Source: Aselliscus stoliczkanus (taxonomy: Eukaryota > Chordata > Mammalia > Chiroptera > Hipposideridae). From it: DNA of 64,000 nt. The position numbers and the translations under genes were made by a program. Positions 36,114 through 47,038 of the stretch are shown here, piece by piece (the first letter of the stretch is position 1; each line of letters starts with the position of its first letter). The stretch is taken from contig CM066737.1 in assembly GCA_033961575.1 (NCBI GenBank), positions 97,306,709 to 97,370,708 of the forward strand, written 5' to 3'. The notes beneath the pieces are model-generated. The model ran no database searches. It was not told the DNA's origin and was given only the letters and a program-made list of their open reading frames with translations.

Positions 36114-38109
36114 ACAAAAGAAAGGGGTAAACAAGCTAACCTAGGAAGACCAGAAATACAAATAACAAATGGCAATACATATACACCTATTAATAATCAT
36201 TTTAAATGCGAATGGGCTAAATGCTCCAATCAAAAGACAGAGAGTGGCTGAGTGGATAAGAAAATAGGACACATGTATATACTGTTTACAGATGGAATAA
36301 GATATTTCATGCAAATGGAAATAAGAAAAAAAAGTTAGAGTACCAATACTTATTTTGGACAAAATAGACTTTAAAATGACTACAATAAAAGACAAAGAAG
36401 GGCACTATAACCCTAATAAACATCTATGCACCCAACATAGGAACTCCTAACTACATATAACAGATTTTGACAGACATAAAGACAGAGATCAACAGTAACA
36501 CTATCATAGTAGGGGACTTCAACACCCCATTGTCACCAATGGACAGACCCTTTAGACAGAAAATCAACACAGAAAGAGGGGCCTTAAATGACACTTTAGA
36601 CCAGTTGGACTTTGTTGATATTTTTAGAGCATTTCACCCTGAAAAAACAGAATATACATTCTTCTCAAGAACACATGGGACATTTTCCAAGATAGATCAT
36701 GTTAGGCCATAAAACAAGTCTCAGTAAATGTAAGAAGACTGAAGTCATATCAAGCAGATATAAAGGATAAACTGATGGTTGCTGGCTGGGAGGGAGTGGG
36801 GATGAGGGAGAAGGGGAAGGTTTTGGACAGCGTAGGTGGGTGACTACAATGTTGCCACAGGGATATGGAGGCAGTTCTGGGAATGTAATTGATAATGTTG
36901 TGAAGAGACTATTATGTTAAGTGAAATAAATTAGTCGGAGAAAGACAAGTACCATATGATCTCACTTATATGTGGAATCTGAAAAACTGAATGAATGAGC
37001 AAAGTAAACAGACTCAGATATAGAGGAAAAACTGAGGGTTGCTATTTGGGAGGGGGGTGGGGATAAGGGGGAAGGGGAAGGAATTAGACAGCATAAATAG
37101 ACAACTACAATATTGCCACAGGGATATGAAACACAGTTCGGGGAATATAATAATGTATAAATTTTGGATGGAGTAGAGGCTTGATCACTGCACTGTACAC
37201 CTGAAGCTGATGTTGTATAATATTGTATGCCAACTGTAACTGAATATATAGATAGTCACGGGATGTGGAGTATACTGTGGAAGGGAGTCAAAGGAATTGT
37301 AACAGATATGTATGATATGGGGGGGAATGGGGTGGCGAACTGGGGGAGAGCGGTTTTCACTTTGGGGGGTAAAGAGTATAACTATTGCATTGTGTTGTAC
37401 ACCTGAAACTAATTTTTTTTTAAATGGAGAAAAAAAAGGCTATCTTCTGAAAGACCTGTTCCCAATGGTTTCAACAGTGAGACTGCACCTACATTGATGA
37501 TGGCTTTGCCCTGGTTTCTTTTCCAGCATTTGTTTGTGTATCAACAGAAATGACTGAGGGGAGAGGGACTCTAACACTTAACTTCCGAGGCCCACACGGA
37601 ATAGTTTGGTGAGACCCTGACTGTTTACTGGTACAAACCTCTCAAAATTCCATTTGCCTACAGAGATGCTTCGGTTTTCTTAATGGGATACTCAAGAAAG
37701 AATAAATACTAGGTTCGACACCAGAATTACATTTTTCATTTGCAAGTGAGGGGTTGTAAATCCATTTTTAGCATTAATTCTAGAAGAAAAAAAGTTTCGA
37801 TGTTTTCTTGGTTCTATAATGAATTGTCAGCATAAAGCTCAAAATAATTTTTTTCTGTTTAATAAGTTTTAAGCTATGTTTTCAGTTCAATAACAGTTGT
37901 AAGGGAACCAGAGCTGTAAATCAGTGGGCTGGATTCCATCGTATGTAAATAAGAAGAAACAGCAGATGGAAAAGAGTTGGGGGAGGGGAACTTCACAGCT
38001 ATTTCTTCCCAATTTAGTAATAACATTAAAAGAAGAGAAATCTCAACTTGGGATTGAAGCTTGATAAAAACATGAAATGATAGAAGACCAAAGGCTCTTT
38101 AAAATTATT

Positions 38110-38285
38110 AGGTCATTGGTTATCAATCTTGTCTGTACACTGGGATCTTTGCAGGGAGCTTTAATCCTAAGGCCTGGGCATCAGGGTGCAGATGGCATTG
38201 GTCTGAGGGCAGCCTGGGCATGGGGCATTTTAAACACTCCCAGGTGATTCTAATGTACAAACAGGGCAGACACCCACTGTTCTAG
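38110..38285 (+). mobile_element. MER5-like element
   Basis: TTGGTTATCAATCTTGTCTG, AGGGAGCTTTAATCC and CCCAGGTGATTCTAATGTAC follow a diverged MER5. Confidence 0.7.
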
Positions 38286-38289
38286 CGGA

Positions 38290-38392
38290 AGCTGCTTATT
38301 TTACAGATAAGGAAATAAAAGTCAAGGGAATCCATGACCTGTTCCAGTTCTTATAATGAGGGAGGGTCAGAGCCAGGACCCCACCACAGAGC
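38290..38392 (-). mobile_element. MIR SINE fragment
   Basis: CTTATTTTACAGATAAGGAA and AGGGTCAGAGCCAGGACC are reversed MIR core pieces. Confidence 0.65.
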
Positions 38393-38715
38393 TAAATGAC
38401 AGTCATGAGCTCAGAGCTCCTAGGAACAACAGAGGTTTCCCACACAAATCAGAGGAAAATGCTAGAGAAGAAAGGAACCAACAGAGAGATGCAGATGTGA
38501 ACATTTCAAACAGAAAACCCATACAAAGAGGTGTTAAAACGACAAGGAAATCTCAAAGGACTAGATCATTTGCCTGTGCAGTGTCCATCATCCCTAAGTG
38601 TTTAGACCTCATTATGCAGCAACACACACCAGCCAGCCAATCACCTTCACATAAAAAGAGAAATAATACCTTCCCAAACTAGAGAGGGGCAATCAGGATA
38701 TAAAGAAGTAGGTGG

Positions 38716-39170
38716 GGCTGGCTGAGTGGCGTGTTGGTTAGGAGTTGGCTTGTGACTGCCAGTTCTGAGCAGCAGGACTCCAGTTCAGATCCCACATTAG
38801 GGCCAGTGACACTGTGCCCTCCACAGCTAAGATGGTGAACAACAGCTCAACCTGGAGCTGGGCTCCAGTGAGTCGCCAGCGATGGCGTAGGCTGCAGCCC
38901 CTACTGCAGTGGATTGCCGTAAGCTACAGGAGTGGCTGGCAGCTGGCGTGAGCTGCCATGAACCTCTGTGAGCGGCTGCCCAATGGCCAGTGACCGATCT
39001 GCCTCAGCCAGGAAGAGCACAATGATCACAATAGCAACATGGACCAGTGAAGCGATGTCCTCCACAACTAGACTGAAGAACAAAAAGGACAGCAACTTGT
39101 CTGTTCCCCTTCTCCGATTCCCCAACGCTGTTTCACGCCCCCAATTCCCCCATAAAATCTAAAAAAAAAA
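38716..39170 (+). mobile_element. Long-form SINE, variant head
   Basis: GGGGCTGGCTGAGTGGCGTG, then a GCCAGTTCTGAGCAGCAGG head like the copy at 22200, with the usual long body and a CATAAAATC end. Confidence 0.92.
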
Positions 39171-39574
39171 AGTGGGTGGATCGATTTGTGAGAGATTCAG
39201 TGGCCAAATCAATGGACCCAGGTTATTCATTTGTATGTGGGGAGGTAAGGGAGGTGGGGAGTGTCAGATTTATTCCCAGGCTTCCGGTGCACAGAAGTGG
39301 ATGCTGCTGCCATTTTCTAAAGTTGGGAATGTTGGAAGAGAAAGGGATGGGGATAGAGGCCAGACATCAGTGAGATGAAGAGTGCATAGGAAGTGGAAAC
39401 AGCAAGTCTGGAGAGAAAACAAAGACAGAATAGAAGTGGATACAGGGTTAAGAGAGGGGTCTGAGGGTTTGGGGTTTGGGGTTTGGGTTGTGTGCATGTT
39501 TGCTGCTGCTGCTGTTATAGTTGTTGACCTTGTGAGGGAGCTTACTGTTTATATATCCATGGAAACTCAATAAG

Positions 39575-40590
39575 AAAACAAGCAACCTGATTTTAAAATA
39601 GCTCAAAGACACATCCCCAAAGAAGACATACAGATGAGAAATAAGCCTGTGAAAAGATGCTCCACACTATATGTCATCAGGGAAATGCAAACTAAAACAA
39701 CAATGAGGTACCACTTCACACCTGATAGAATGGCCAAAATCCAGGACACTGACAACACCAAAACCTGATGAGGACGTAAAGCAACAGGAACCCTCAGTCA
39801 GGAGAGTACAAATGGCTCATCCACTTTGGAAGACAGTTTGATGATTTCTTACAAAACTAAACATACTCTTACCATATGATCCTGTAATCACCATCCTTGG
39901 TGTTTCCCTAAATGAGTTGTAAACTGTCCATACAAAAATCTGCACATGGATGTTTATAGCAACTTTATTCATAATTTCCAAAACTTGGAAGCAACCAAGC
40001 TGTCCTTCAGTAAGTGATCAGATAAACAAACTGTGGTACATCTAGACAATGGAATACTATTCAGCACTAAAAAAAATGCACTATCAAGCCATGAGAAGAC
40101 ATGGAGGAACCTTAAATGCATATTACTAAATGAAAGAAACTAATCTGAAAAGGCTACACACTGTATAATTCCAACTATACGACATTCTGGAAAAGGCAAA
40201 ACTATGGAGACAATAAAAAGATCAGAGGTTACCAGGGGTGGGAGTGGGGAGAAGATGAATAGACAGAGCACAGAAGATGTTTAAGGCATTGAAAGTACTC
40301 TGTATGGGAGTATAATGATGGATACATGCCATTATACTTTCCAAACCCATAGACTATACAACACCAAGAGTGAATCCTAAGGTAAGCTATGGACTCTGGG
40401 TGATTATGATGTAATGATGCTGATTCACCTTTGATAAACAAATGTACAACTCTGGTGAGTGATGCTGATAATATTGAAGACTGCATGTATGCAGTCACAG
40501 GGGATATAAGAAATGCCTCTACATTCCTCTCAATTTTGTTGTAAATCTAAAACTGCTCTAAGAAAAAAATCTTTTTAAAATATGGAAAAA
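39575..40590 (+). mobile_element. Old LINE-1 3' portion
   Basis: Degenerate ORF2 tail (AAAGAAGACATACAGATGAG, GGGAAATGCAAACTAAAACA, ATGGAATACTATTCAGC) and L1M 3'UTR to about 40590. Many substitutions. Confidence 0.9.
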
Positions 40591-40699
40591 CCAGACTGAC
40601 GGAAAGAATTCAGTGAAGAGGAAGACATTGAAAATGTGGTAGAGAAAAAAGACATGACTGGACCCTGAGAGGACAAAGCGGGGAGGAGATCCAGAGAAT

Positions 40700-41026
40700 A
40701 CAGTTGACCCTTGAACAACACGCATTTAAACTGTATGGGTCCACTTACACCTGAATTTTTAAATACAACACAGGTTTCAACTGGAGGCATGGAGGAGGGG
40801 TCCACTTATATGTGGACTTTTAAATTTTTAAATCCGTATATAAGTGAACCCATGCATTTCAAATCCATGTTGTTCAAGGGTCAACTGTATTTTCAAGCCA
40901 CAGTTGGGAATCTGCATACTGGAGAGCCAACTAGTAGTTATACATGAATTCTCGACTGTGTGTGGGGAGGAGAAAGGGGTTGGTACCCCCAACTCCCCTG
41001 TTCTTCAAGGGTCAACTATATATATG
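40700..41026 (+). mobile_element. Tigger-like (Tc1/mariner superfamily) element
   Basis: CAGTTGACCCTTGAACAACA at 40702 is mirrored by TTGTTCAAGGGTCAACTGTA ending at 40889, and again by TTCAAGGGTCAACTATATA ending near 41025. Probably one copy with a second partial or rearranged end. Confidence 0.75.
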
Positions 41027-43189
41027 GCAGGATTCATCTTGGACATGAGACAGAATTATGAAAGGAAAAGAGCATAAAATGGTGGACAAGGATGCAGAAG
41101 AATCTATAGATTAGATGACAGAAGGCTGAGAGTCTTAGCATAACGGCATGTCTTTTCTTCATGAAATAGGAGCAAGGTCTTCTGCTAAAAGGCAGGTTTC
41201 TCTAAAGTTTAATTTCTTCACACACTGATATATGCATGGACATATTGGTAGGGAGAGGGGTGTTTACAGATGAGGACAAAGAGGTCAATGACAGTTTCCT
41301 CTCAATACTCTAGCCCACACATAGCAATAATAGAAAGCACCTAAAGAATACGGAAAAAGCCAAACACATCCCAGGAAAATATTTATTTGGAGTAAGGAGT
41401 ACAAAAACTAATCTGTTTTCATTATGATGTAAAGTAAATTAGTTAATCAAATAAAACAAAATAAGCACTCTCCAAGCCAAAGAGATCTTTGGCAAACACA
41501 CATTTTGGGATTTTTGGACTTCCACGGTGAATCTCAAGGTCACTTTGCCTCTATTCTCTCTGGAGCATTTTTATGAAGTATGTACTTATTAAAATGGTAT
41601 GAGTGCTTCCAGATACTTCTCTCTAAGTGCTTGGTTTCATAGGACCCTCTCTGGCCATTCCTGGATGTTATAATTACTGTCAAATTCATTAACATTTTAA
41701 GTACTTTGCATAGGTTTTCAAAGCTCTCTATCTGTACCCTGCTGATTGTCATGCCAAATGGAAAAAAAAGAGGCAAAAAGATTTCAGCCTATTGCCAAGA
41801 TGAAGAAAGACAAACGATTGACTCACATGCAGCTTCCTTCTTCTTCTTCTTTTCCTTCTAGCTCCTCTCTCCTCCCACCACCTGTGTCTTCCCTAAATCC
41901 ATGCTTTGGTAACTCAATATCTTTGTGGCCCTCTCAACAGATGTCAAAACCCACGTAGTAATCACTTCCATCTTTGCTTTTCCATGAGCCTCAGTTGGTC
42001 TCTGCCCTGGTCCTCTCAGATGCCACCACTCCCCACCCCAGGTCCTAACGCAAGTTCTCAGTTTTCTTTTATGCAGACTTTACAGATTTATTATATAACA
42101 TTTTCTGTGAAATGGTGCTGAACTACCTCAGCAGACTCCAGGAACAAGGAAAATCTTTGAAGGTGATTAATGTCATTTGTTGGCATGTTAATGCAAATAA
42201 GAGAAATAATTATTTTTAGCATGCTGGAACTATGAAGATAAATCAATGAACACTTATGATTTTTATCTTTAGACTACTCTACAGTATCACATAATAACAT
42301 TGCCTTCAGTCAAGTCATGTCCCCTGAGGCAGCAAAAGCCTGCTATAATTTTAAAATTTTTAAAAAAGAGATAAATAGTATTTCTTCATCAAACCTTGAT
42401 CTAATGCCCCAACCAGGCAACATATAACATTAATAGAAATCATTTAAAATCATAGGGTGAAGTTTTCCATAGAAAATATTTATTTAGAGTCAAAAATAAA
42501 AATGTAACATATTAAAATTAACTTGTGTTGGAGACTTCCGGTAAAATGGCGCAATAGACAGACGCTGTGCTAACTGCCTCCCAGGATCACACCAAAATTA
42601 CAAGCAAATTATACAGCATTCAACCCTGGAGGTCCCCGGAACACTGGAGGAACAGAACCACTAAACGAAGAACTTAAAGAGGAGGCCACGTCGGGTCTGG
42701 TAGGACGGGCGGAGACGAGAGAGGGCGAGCCCCGTGAGGGAAGCCCCAGCCGTGGGAAGCTTGTCTGGTTGGGGGAGAGACCCTCCGGCCACACCCCAAG
42801 CTCACCAGCCCAGAGCTCCTTTGCCGGGAAGAGGAGTTCCAAGATAGCCGGCAATAAATTAGTAAGGACTCTCTTTCCTCAGCTCGGTGAGGCTAAGAGC
42901 GGCTGGAGAATCAGTGGAGCCGGCGCCCGGGCTTGCTCACCGGTGAGCACTTACCTGGTTCCTGGTGGAGGGAGTGGCTGTGTGAGCCGGGAGCCTGCGG
43001 GGACGGACTGAGCTGAGCACCTTTGGTGCAAAGGCTGGAGGTTTTTGGATTGTTGTTCCCGTGGTGCGGAGCTTGCACGCAAGTGGTGTGGGGAGGGGGC
43101 CATTTTGTCGGGCTTGGGCCCTCCCACGAAGGATCAGGTCCGACACCTAATTGGTCTGGTGGAATTGGCGAAGCACGTGCGCGCGCCTG

Positions 43190-43510
43190 CAGCCTTGGAT
43201 CCCCACCCTCCGCCCGGCTTATACTGCGTTGCCAGGGAAACATAGGGCGGTGCCCTCCAGCTCCTATGGCGGCTCACTGAGACCCAGGAGTGCGTGAGCC
43301 ACCTCGGATCCCACCCTCCGCTCGGCTTGTGCTGTGTTGCCAGGGAAACGCCTAGTGGGAGTGATCTGACTCCAACAGGCTGCTCACTGAGACGCGGGAG
43401 CACGCAAGCCGCCTTGGGTCTCTGCTTTCCACACTGCGCTTGCAGAGTTGCCAGGCTGGTGATTGGTTGTTGGGCTGCTCGGCCTGATCTGCGAGCGGCT
43501 GATTGGGACA
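43190..43510 (+). repeat. Tandem units in LINE-1 copy B 5'UTR
   Basis: Three units begin near 43198, 43307 and 43418 (109 and 111 nt apart), each with a GTTGCCAGG core and GCTGCTCACTGAGAC-like end. Likely part of the L1 promoter region. Confidence 0.85.
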
Positions 43511-43631
43511 GGCTGAGACTGGGAGTTTTCCTGGGAGTGTTGGGCCGTGAGCTGTGTGCCTGCGTGATCCAGCCAGGGCTCTCCTGGTGATCTATCTAAT
43601 ACATCAAAGCAGTCCCAGAGTGACAGCCAGA

Positions 43632-44504
43632 ATGGGGAAACAAAGAAACATGTCACAAGTAAAAGATCAGAAGAAACCTCCAGAAATGGAACCAAATGAA
43701 ACAGAGGGATCAAACCTTTCAGAGACACAGTTTAGAACACTGATGATAAGAATGTTTAAGGAACTTAGCGAGGACATAAAGAAAGATAGGGAAACCATAA
43801 AAAACAACCTGTTAGAGCTAAAGAATACAATAACTGAAATGAAGAACACACTCAAAGGAATCACCAGTAGAGTAGATGAAGCAGAGGAGCGGATCAGCGA
43901 TTTGGAAGATAAAATAGCAGAACTCACCCAGTTGGCACAGCAAAAAGACCAAAGAATAAAAAACAATGAAAATAGTTTAAGAGCCCTATGGGACAAGATG
44001 AAGTGCAACCACCTTCGAATCATAGGGATACCAGAAGGAGAAGAGAAGAAGCCAGGGGTTGAAAAGGTATTTGAAAAAATAATGACTGAAAACTTCCCTA
44101 CCCTGGTGAAGGAAATCAACATGCATGCCCAGGAAGTGCAGAGGATTCCAAACAAGCTGAACCCAAACAGGTCCACACCAAGACACATCATAGTGAAAAT
44201 GGCAAAGGTTAAAGACAGAGACAGAATCCTAGAGGCTGCAAGAGAAAGACAACAGGTTACATACAAAGGAACTCCTGTTAGACTAACAGCTGACTTGTCT
44301 ACAGAAACTCTGCAGGCCAGAAGGGAGTGGCAGGAGATACTCAAAGTGACACAAAATAAAGGCCTACAACCAAGATTGCTCTATCCAGCACGGCTATCAC
44401 TTAAAATTGAAGGAGAAATAAAGAGCTTCTCAGAAAAGAATAAGCTTAAGGAATTCATTACCACCAAGCCAGCATTGCAAGAAATGTTAAAAGGACTTTT
44501 TTAA
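43632..44504 (+). CDS. Intact LINE-1 ORF1 protein (290 aa)
   Basis: ORF1p is the trimeric nucleic-acid chaperone needed for L1 movement. The ATG at 43632 starts MGKQRNMSQVKDQKK and matches the start in the sister copies; upstream in-frame codons from 43554 are 5'UTR. A long heptad-like stretch (about residues 45-115) suggests the coiled coil. An RRM-like domain starts about residue 126 (NHLRIIGIPEGEE). The C-terminal domain has TPRHIIVKMAKVKDRDRIL, ETLQARREW and YPARLSLKIEGEIKSF. The end is GLF and a TAA stop. It is shorter than human ORF1p (338 aa) but domain-complete. No frameshift or stop is present, unlike copies A, C and D. Whether it is expressed cannot be told from the sequence. Confidence 0.92.
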   Translation: MGKQRNMSQVKDQKKPPEMEPNETEGSNLSETQFRTLMIRMFKELSEDIKKDRETIKNNLLELKNTITEMKNTLKGITSRVDEAEERISDLEDKIAELTQLAQQKDQRIKNNENSLRALWDKMKCNHLRIIGIPEGEEKKPGVEKVFEKIMTENFPTLVKEINMHAQEVQRIPNKLNPNRSTPRHIIVKMAKVKDRDRILEAARERQQVTYKGTPVRLTADLSTETLQARREWQEILKVTQNKGLQPRLLYPARLSLKIEGEIKSFSEKNKLKEFITTKPALQEMLKGLF

Positions 44505-45239
44505 ACAAAAGAAAGGGGTAAACAAGCTAACCCAGAGAGACAATTTAAGAAGTTTGATGTCATATCAAGCAGATATAAAGGAAAAACTGATGGTTGCTGG
44601 TTGGGAGGGAGTGGGGAAGAGGGAGAGGGGGAAGGTTTTGGACAGTATATGTGGGACTACAATGTTGCCGCAGGGTTATGGGGGCAGTTCTGGGAATGTA
44701 ATTGATATTGTTGTGAAGAGACTATTATGTTGTGAGAAATAAGTCAGTCGGAGAAGGACAGGTACCATGTGATCTCACTTGTGTGTGGAGTCTGAAGAAC
44801 TGAGTGAACCATCAAAGTAAACAGACTCATAGATGTAGAGGAAAAACTGAGGGTTGCTAGTTGGAGGGGGGGATGGGGGGAAGGGGAAGGGATTAGACAC
44901 CATAAATAGACAACTACAATATTGCCACAGGGATATGAAACACAGTTCAGGGAATATAATAATGTAAAAATTTTGTGGCGTGTCAGATAGTCACATGTCT
45001 TGTTAGGGAGACCACTTCATGGATGAAATAGAGGCTTGATCACTGCACTGTACACCTGAAGCTGATGTTGTATCGTATTGTATGCCAACTGCAACTGAAT
45101 ATGTGGGTGGTCACGGGATGTGGAGTATGCTGTGGAGACGTGTCAGGGGAGTTGTGATGGATATGTATGATATGGGGGGGAGTGGGGTGGCGAACTGGGG
45201 GGGTGTTTCACTTTGGGGGGTAAAGAGTATAACTATTGC

Positions 45240-45325
45240 ATTGTGTTGTACACTGAAAACTAATAAAAAAAATAAATAAAAATAAAAATTAAAAAAAATA
45301 AAAAAAAAAAAAAAAAAAAAAAAAT
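45240..45325 (+). repeat. A-rich tail of LINE-1 copy B
   Basis: Follows ACTGAAAACTAATAAA and consists of A runs with single T interruptions. Its length fits a recent insertion. Confidence 0.95.
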
Positions 45326-45884
45326 AAAATTAACTTGTGTTATTATGATAAAACTCTGCTACATTCAGGATAAGGGTCCTCTAGGAAAAGCAGCATTTTG
45401 TTAAATATCTATTTATTTCAGATTTTATGGATCTACACTGTGAAAATATATTGGATTCTTGGAAAAGTCATGATGCATTTTTGCAATGAAAAACATAGAA
45501 AAAATATGTCATGACTTTTCCAACAACCCAATAGTTCCTTTGATTGGTCTTTGGGCAGTTGTTGGTTCTTTTCTTCAACCAGTGTTATTTAAAAGTGGGT
45601 GCTCCTTTTCATTTTGTGTTCCCCAGGATTTTACTCAAAGCATTTTACATCAAGTACCAGACACTGGTGAGTCACACATACATATGCATGCACCTGTTTC
45701 CCTTCCATCAAAGGGTTTTTTTAATGAGATTCTCCTATCTTAGTAAATTACAAATTGTCTCACCTGTTCCTCTTTTGAAGTCTCCTTATCCTTTCTCCAG
45801 TCACATGGACATACAAGCTTCATGTTTTTCATAAATTGACCAAGATGGTTCAATTAATGCATTTGAAAGGACATATGCCTATAC

Positions 45885-46205
45885 AGATATACCTCATTTT
45901 ATTGCACTTCACTTTACTGTTGCATTTTCATCAACATTATCACAAAACCCTCCACCAACAAAAAGATTGTGACTTACTGAAAGCTCAGGTGAGGATTAGC
46001 ATTTTTTAGTAATAAAGTATTTTTTAATTAAGGTGTTGCTTTTTAGACATACTGTGACTGCACAATTAATAGACTACAGTATAGTGTAAACATAACATAC
46101 GCACTGGGAAGTAAGAAAATGTGTATGACTTGCTTTGTTGCAATATTCGCTTTATATAACAGTGGCCTGGAACCGACCCAGCTATATCTCTGAGGTAGCC
46201 TTATT
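45885..46205 (+). mobile_element. Tigger1-like element, internally deleted
   Basis: Starts ATACCTCATTTTATTGCACT, jumps to ACCCTCCACCAACAAAAAGA, and continues to the end with AATAGACTACAGTATAGTGT and CTCTGAGGTAGCC. The transposase gene is missing. Confidence 0.88.
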
Positions 46206-46509
46206 GCTTTGAGAAGGAGTCAGATCACCCCATTGTCAGCTGTAGTTTCCTTCAAAGGTTTGTCTCTAGCAACAGAGAAATCCTACATGGCTGACTCAGA
46301 ACCTTCCTCGTGTACATGAATCCCAAACACTTAAACCCACACTTTCAGACCCTTCTCTGAGTTCTTGTTAGGCTTATAATCAGAATATAGGTGTGTGTTT
46401 AACTGTCATTTATGTTTATTTGGTTTTCCCAACAAAATCTGTAAGATTTAAGAACAGGAATCATGATTTAGACCAAATGAGACCATGGATATGTAAACAA
46501 ACTAAAAAG

Positions 46510-47038
46510 TGTGGAAGGGCAGCAGAATTTGCCACCCCAAAATATGCCTTTTTGGCATAAGGATTATTGGAGGCTGATTATTTTCAAGAAACAGCAGACA
46601 TAGGGAAAGCTCTAAAACTGAGCAGAAGTTACCCTTTTGTAAGAGACATGTATATTTATAAGGGAAATTTCCATTTGTAAGATGTCTCCTTCTCTGTACC
46701 AGAAAGAGAAAGATGAATAAATCTCTAGAAACTCTTATCAACAGAGAAGGCAGGGACTTAACTCTGCATAACAGCCTGACCCTTGTTTACTGAGCTTCCC
46801 ACAGAACTGGATCCTCACCCCATCATCTTTGTCATTAGCTGGAGATTGTATTGAAGGTGGTGGCTTGGGCCATTTGGGGGAGTTACTAAGTTTTCCTGGG
46901 TATCTCCCATGTATACAAGAGGTATCCATGTTACTAAACTTGTTTATTTTTCTCCTGTTAATCTATCTGTTTAGTACAGAGGGGTCTCAGCCAAGAACTT
47001 AGAAGGATAGAGGGAAAATTAATTTTTCCTCCCCTACA
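46510..47038 (+). mobile_element. Solo retroviral-type LTR
   Basis: TGTGGAAGGGCAGCAGAATT start with a GCCACCCCAAAATATG block, GTATATTTATAAGGG, GTTAATCTATCTG and a TTTTTCCTCCCCTACA end. Related to the LTRs at 3326 and 28563. No coding part. Confidence 0.7.

Larger units (their letters stand above)
34132..37434 (+). mobile_element. Rearranged half-LINE-1, copy A
   Basis: 3,303 bp between 13-bp duplications AAAGGCTATCTTC (34119-34131, 37435-37447). Order: 5'UTR with three units of about 111 bp, ORF1, ORF2 start with part of the endonuclease (to 36754), then 3'UTR block 1 (about 36765-36917), an ORF2 tail piece, 3'UTR block 2 (from about 37025) and the remaining 3'UTR. The whole reverse transcriptase is missing. 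The tail reads CTAA, nine T, AAATGGAG and an A-run. Confidence 0.94.
42530..45325 (+). mobile_element. Rearranged half-LINE-1, copy B (youngest-looking)
   Basis: 2,796 bp with exact 16-bp duplications AAAATTAACTTGTGTT (42514-42529, 45326-45341). It has a full 5'UTR, an intact ORF1, no endonuclease or reverse transcriptase, 3'UTR block 1 (about 44583-44735), an ORF2 tail piece, block 2 (from about 44840), a G-rich stretch and an A-rich tail of about 75 nt. The junction CATATCAAG|CAGATATAAAGG at 44569/44570 matches copies A and C. Confidence 0.96.

Noticed and set aside
45620..45670. Plus-strand exon-like stretch: pyrimidine tract and CAG before GATTTTACTCAAAG, then GTGAGT after it
   Set aside because: About 40 bp only, opposite strand to PHEX, no similarity to any protein I know; chance splice-like motifs are common at this scale.
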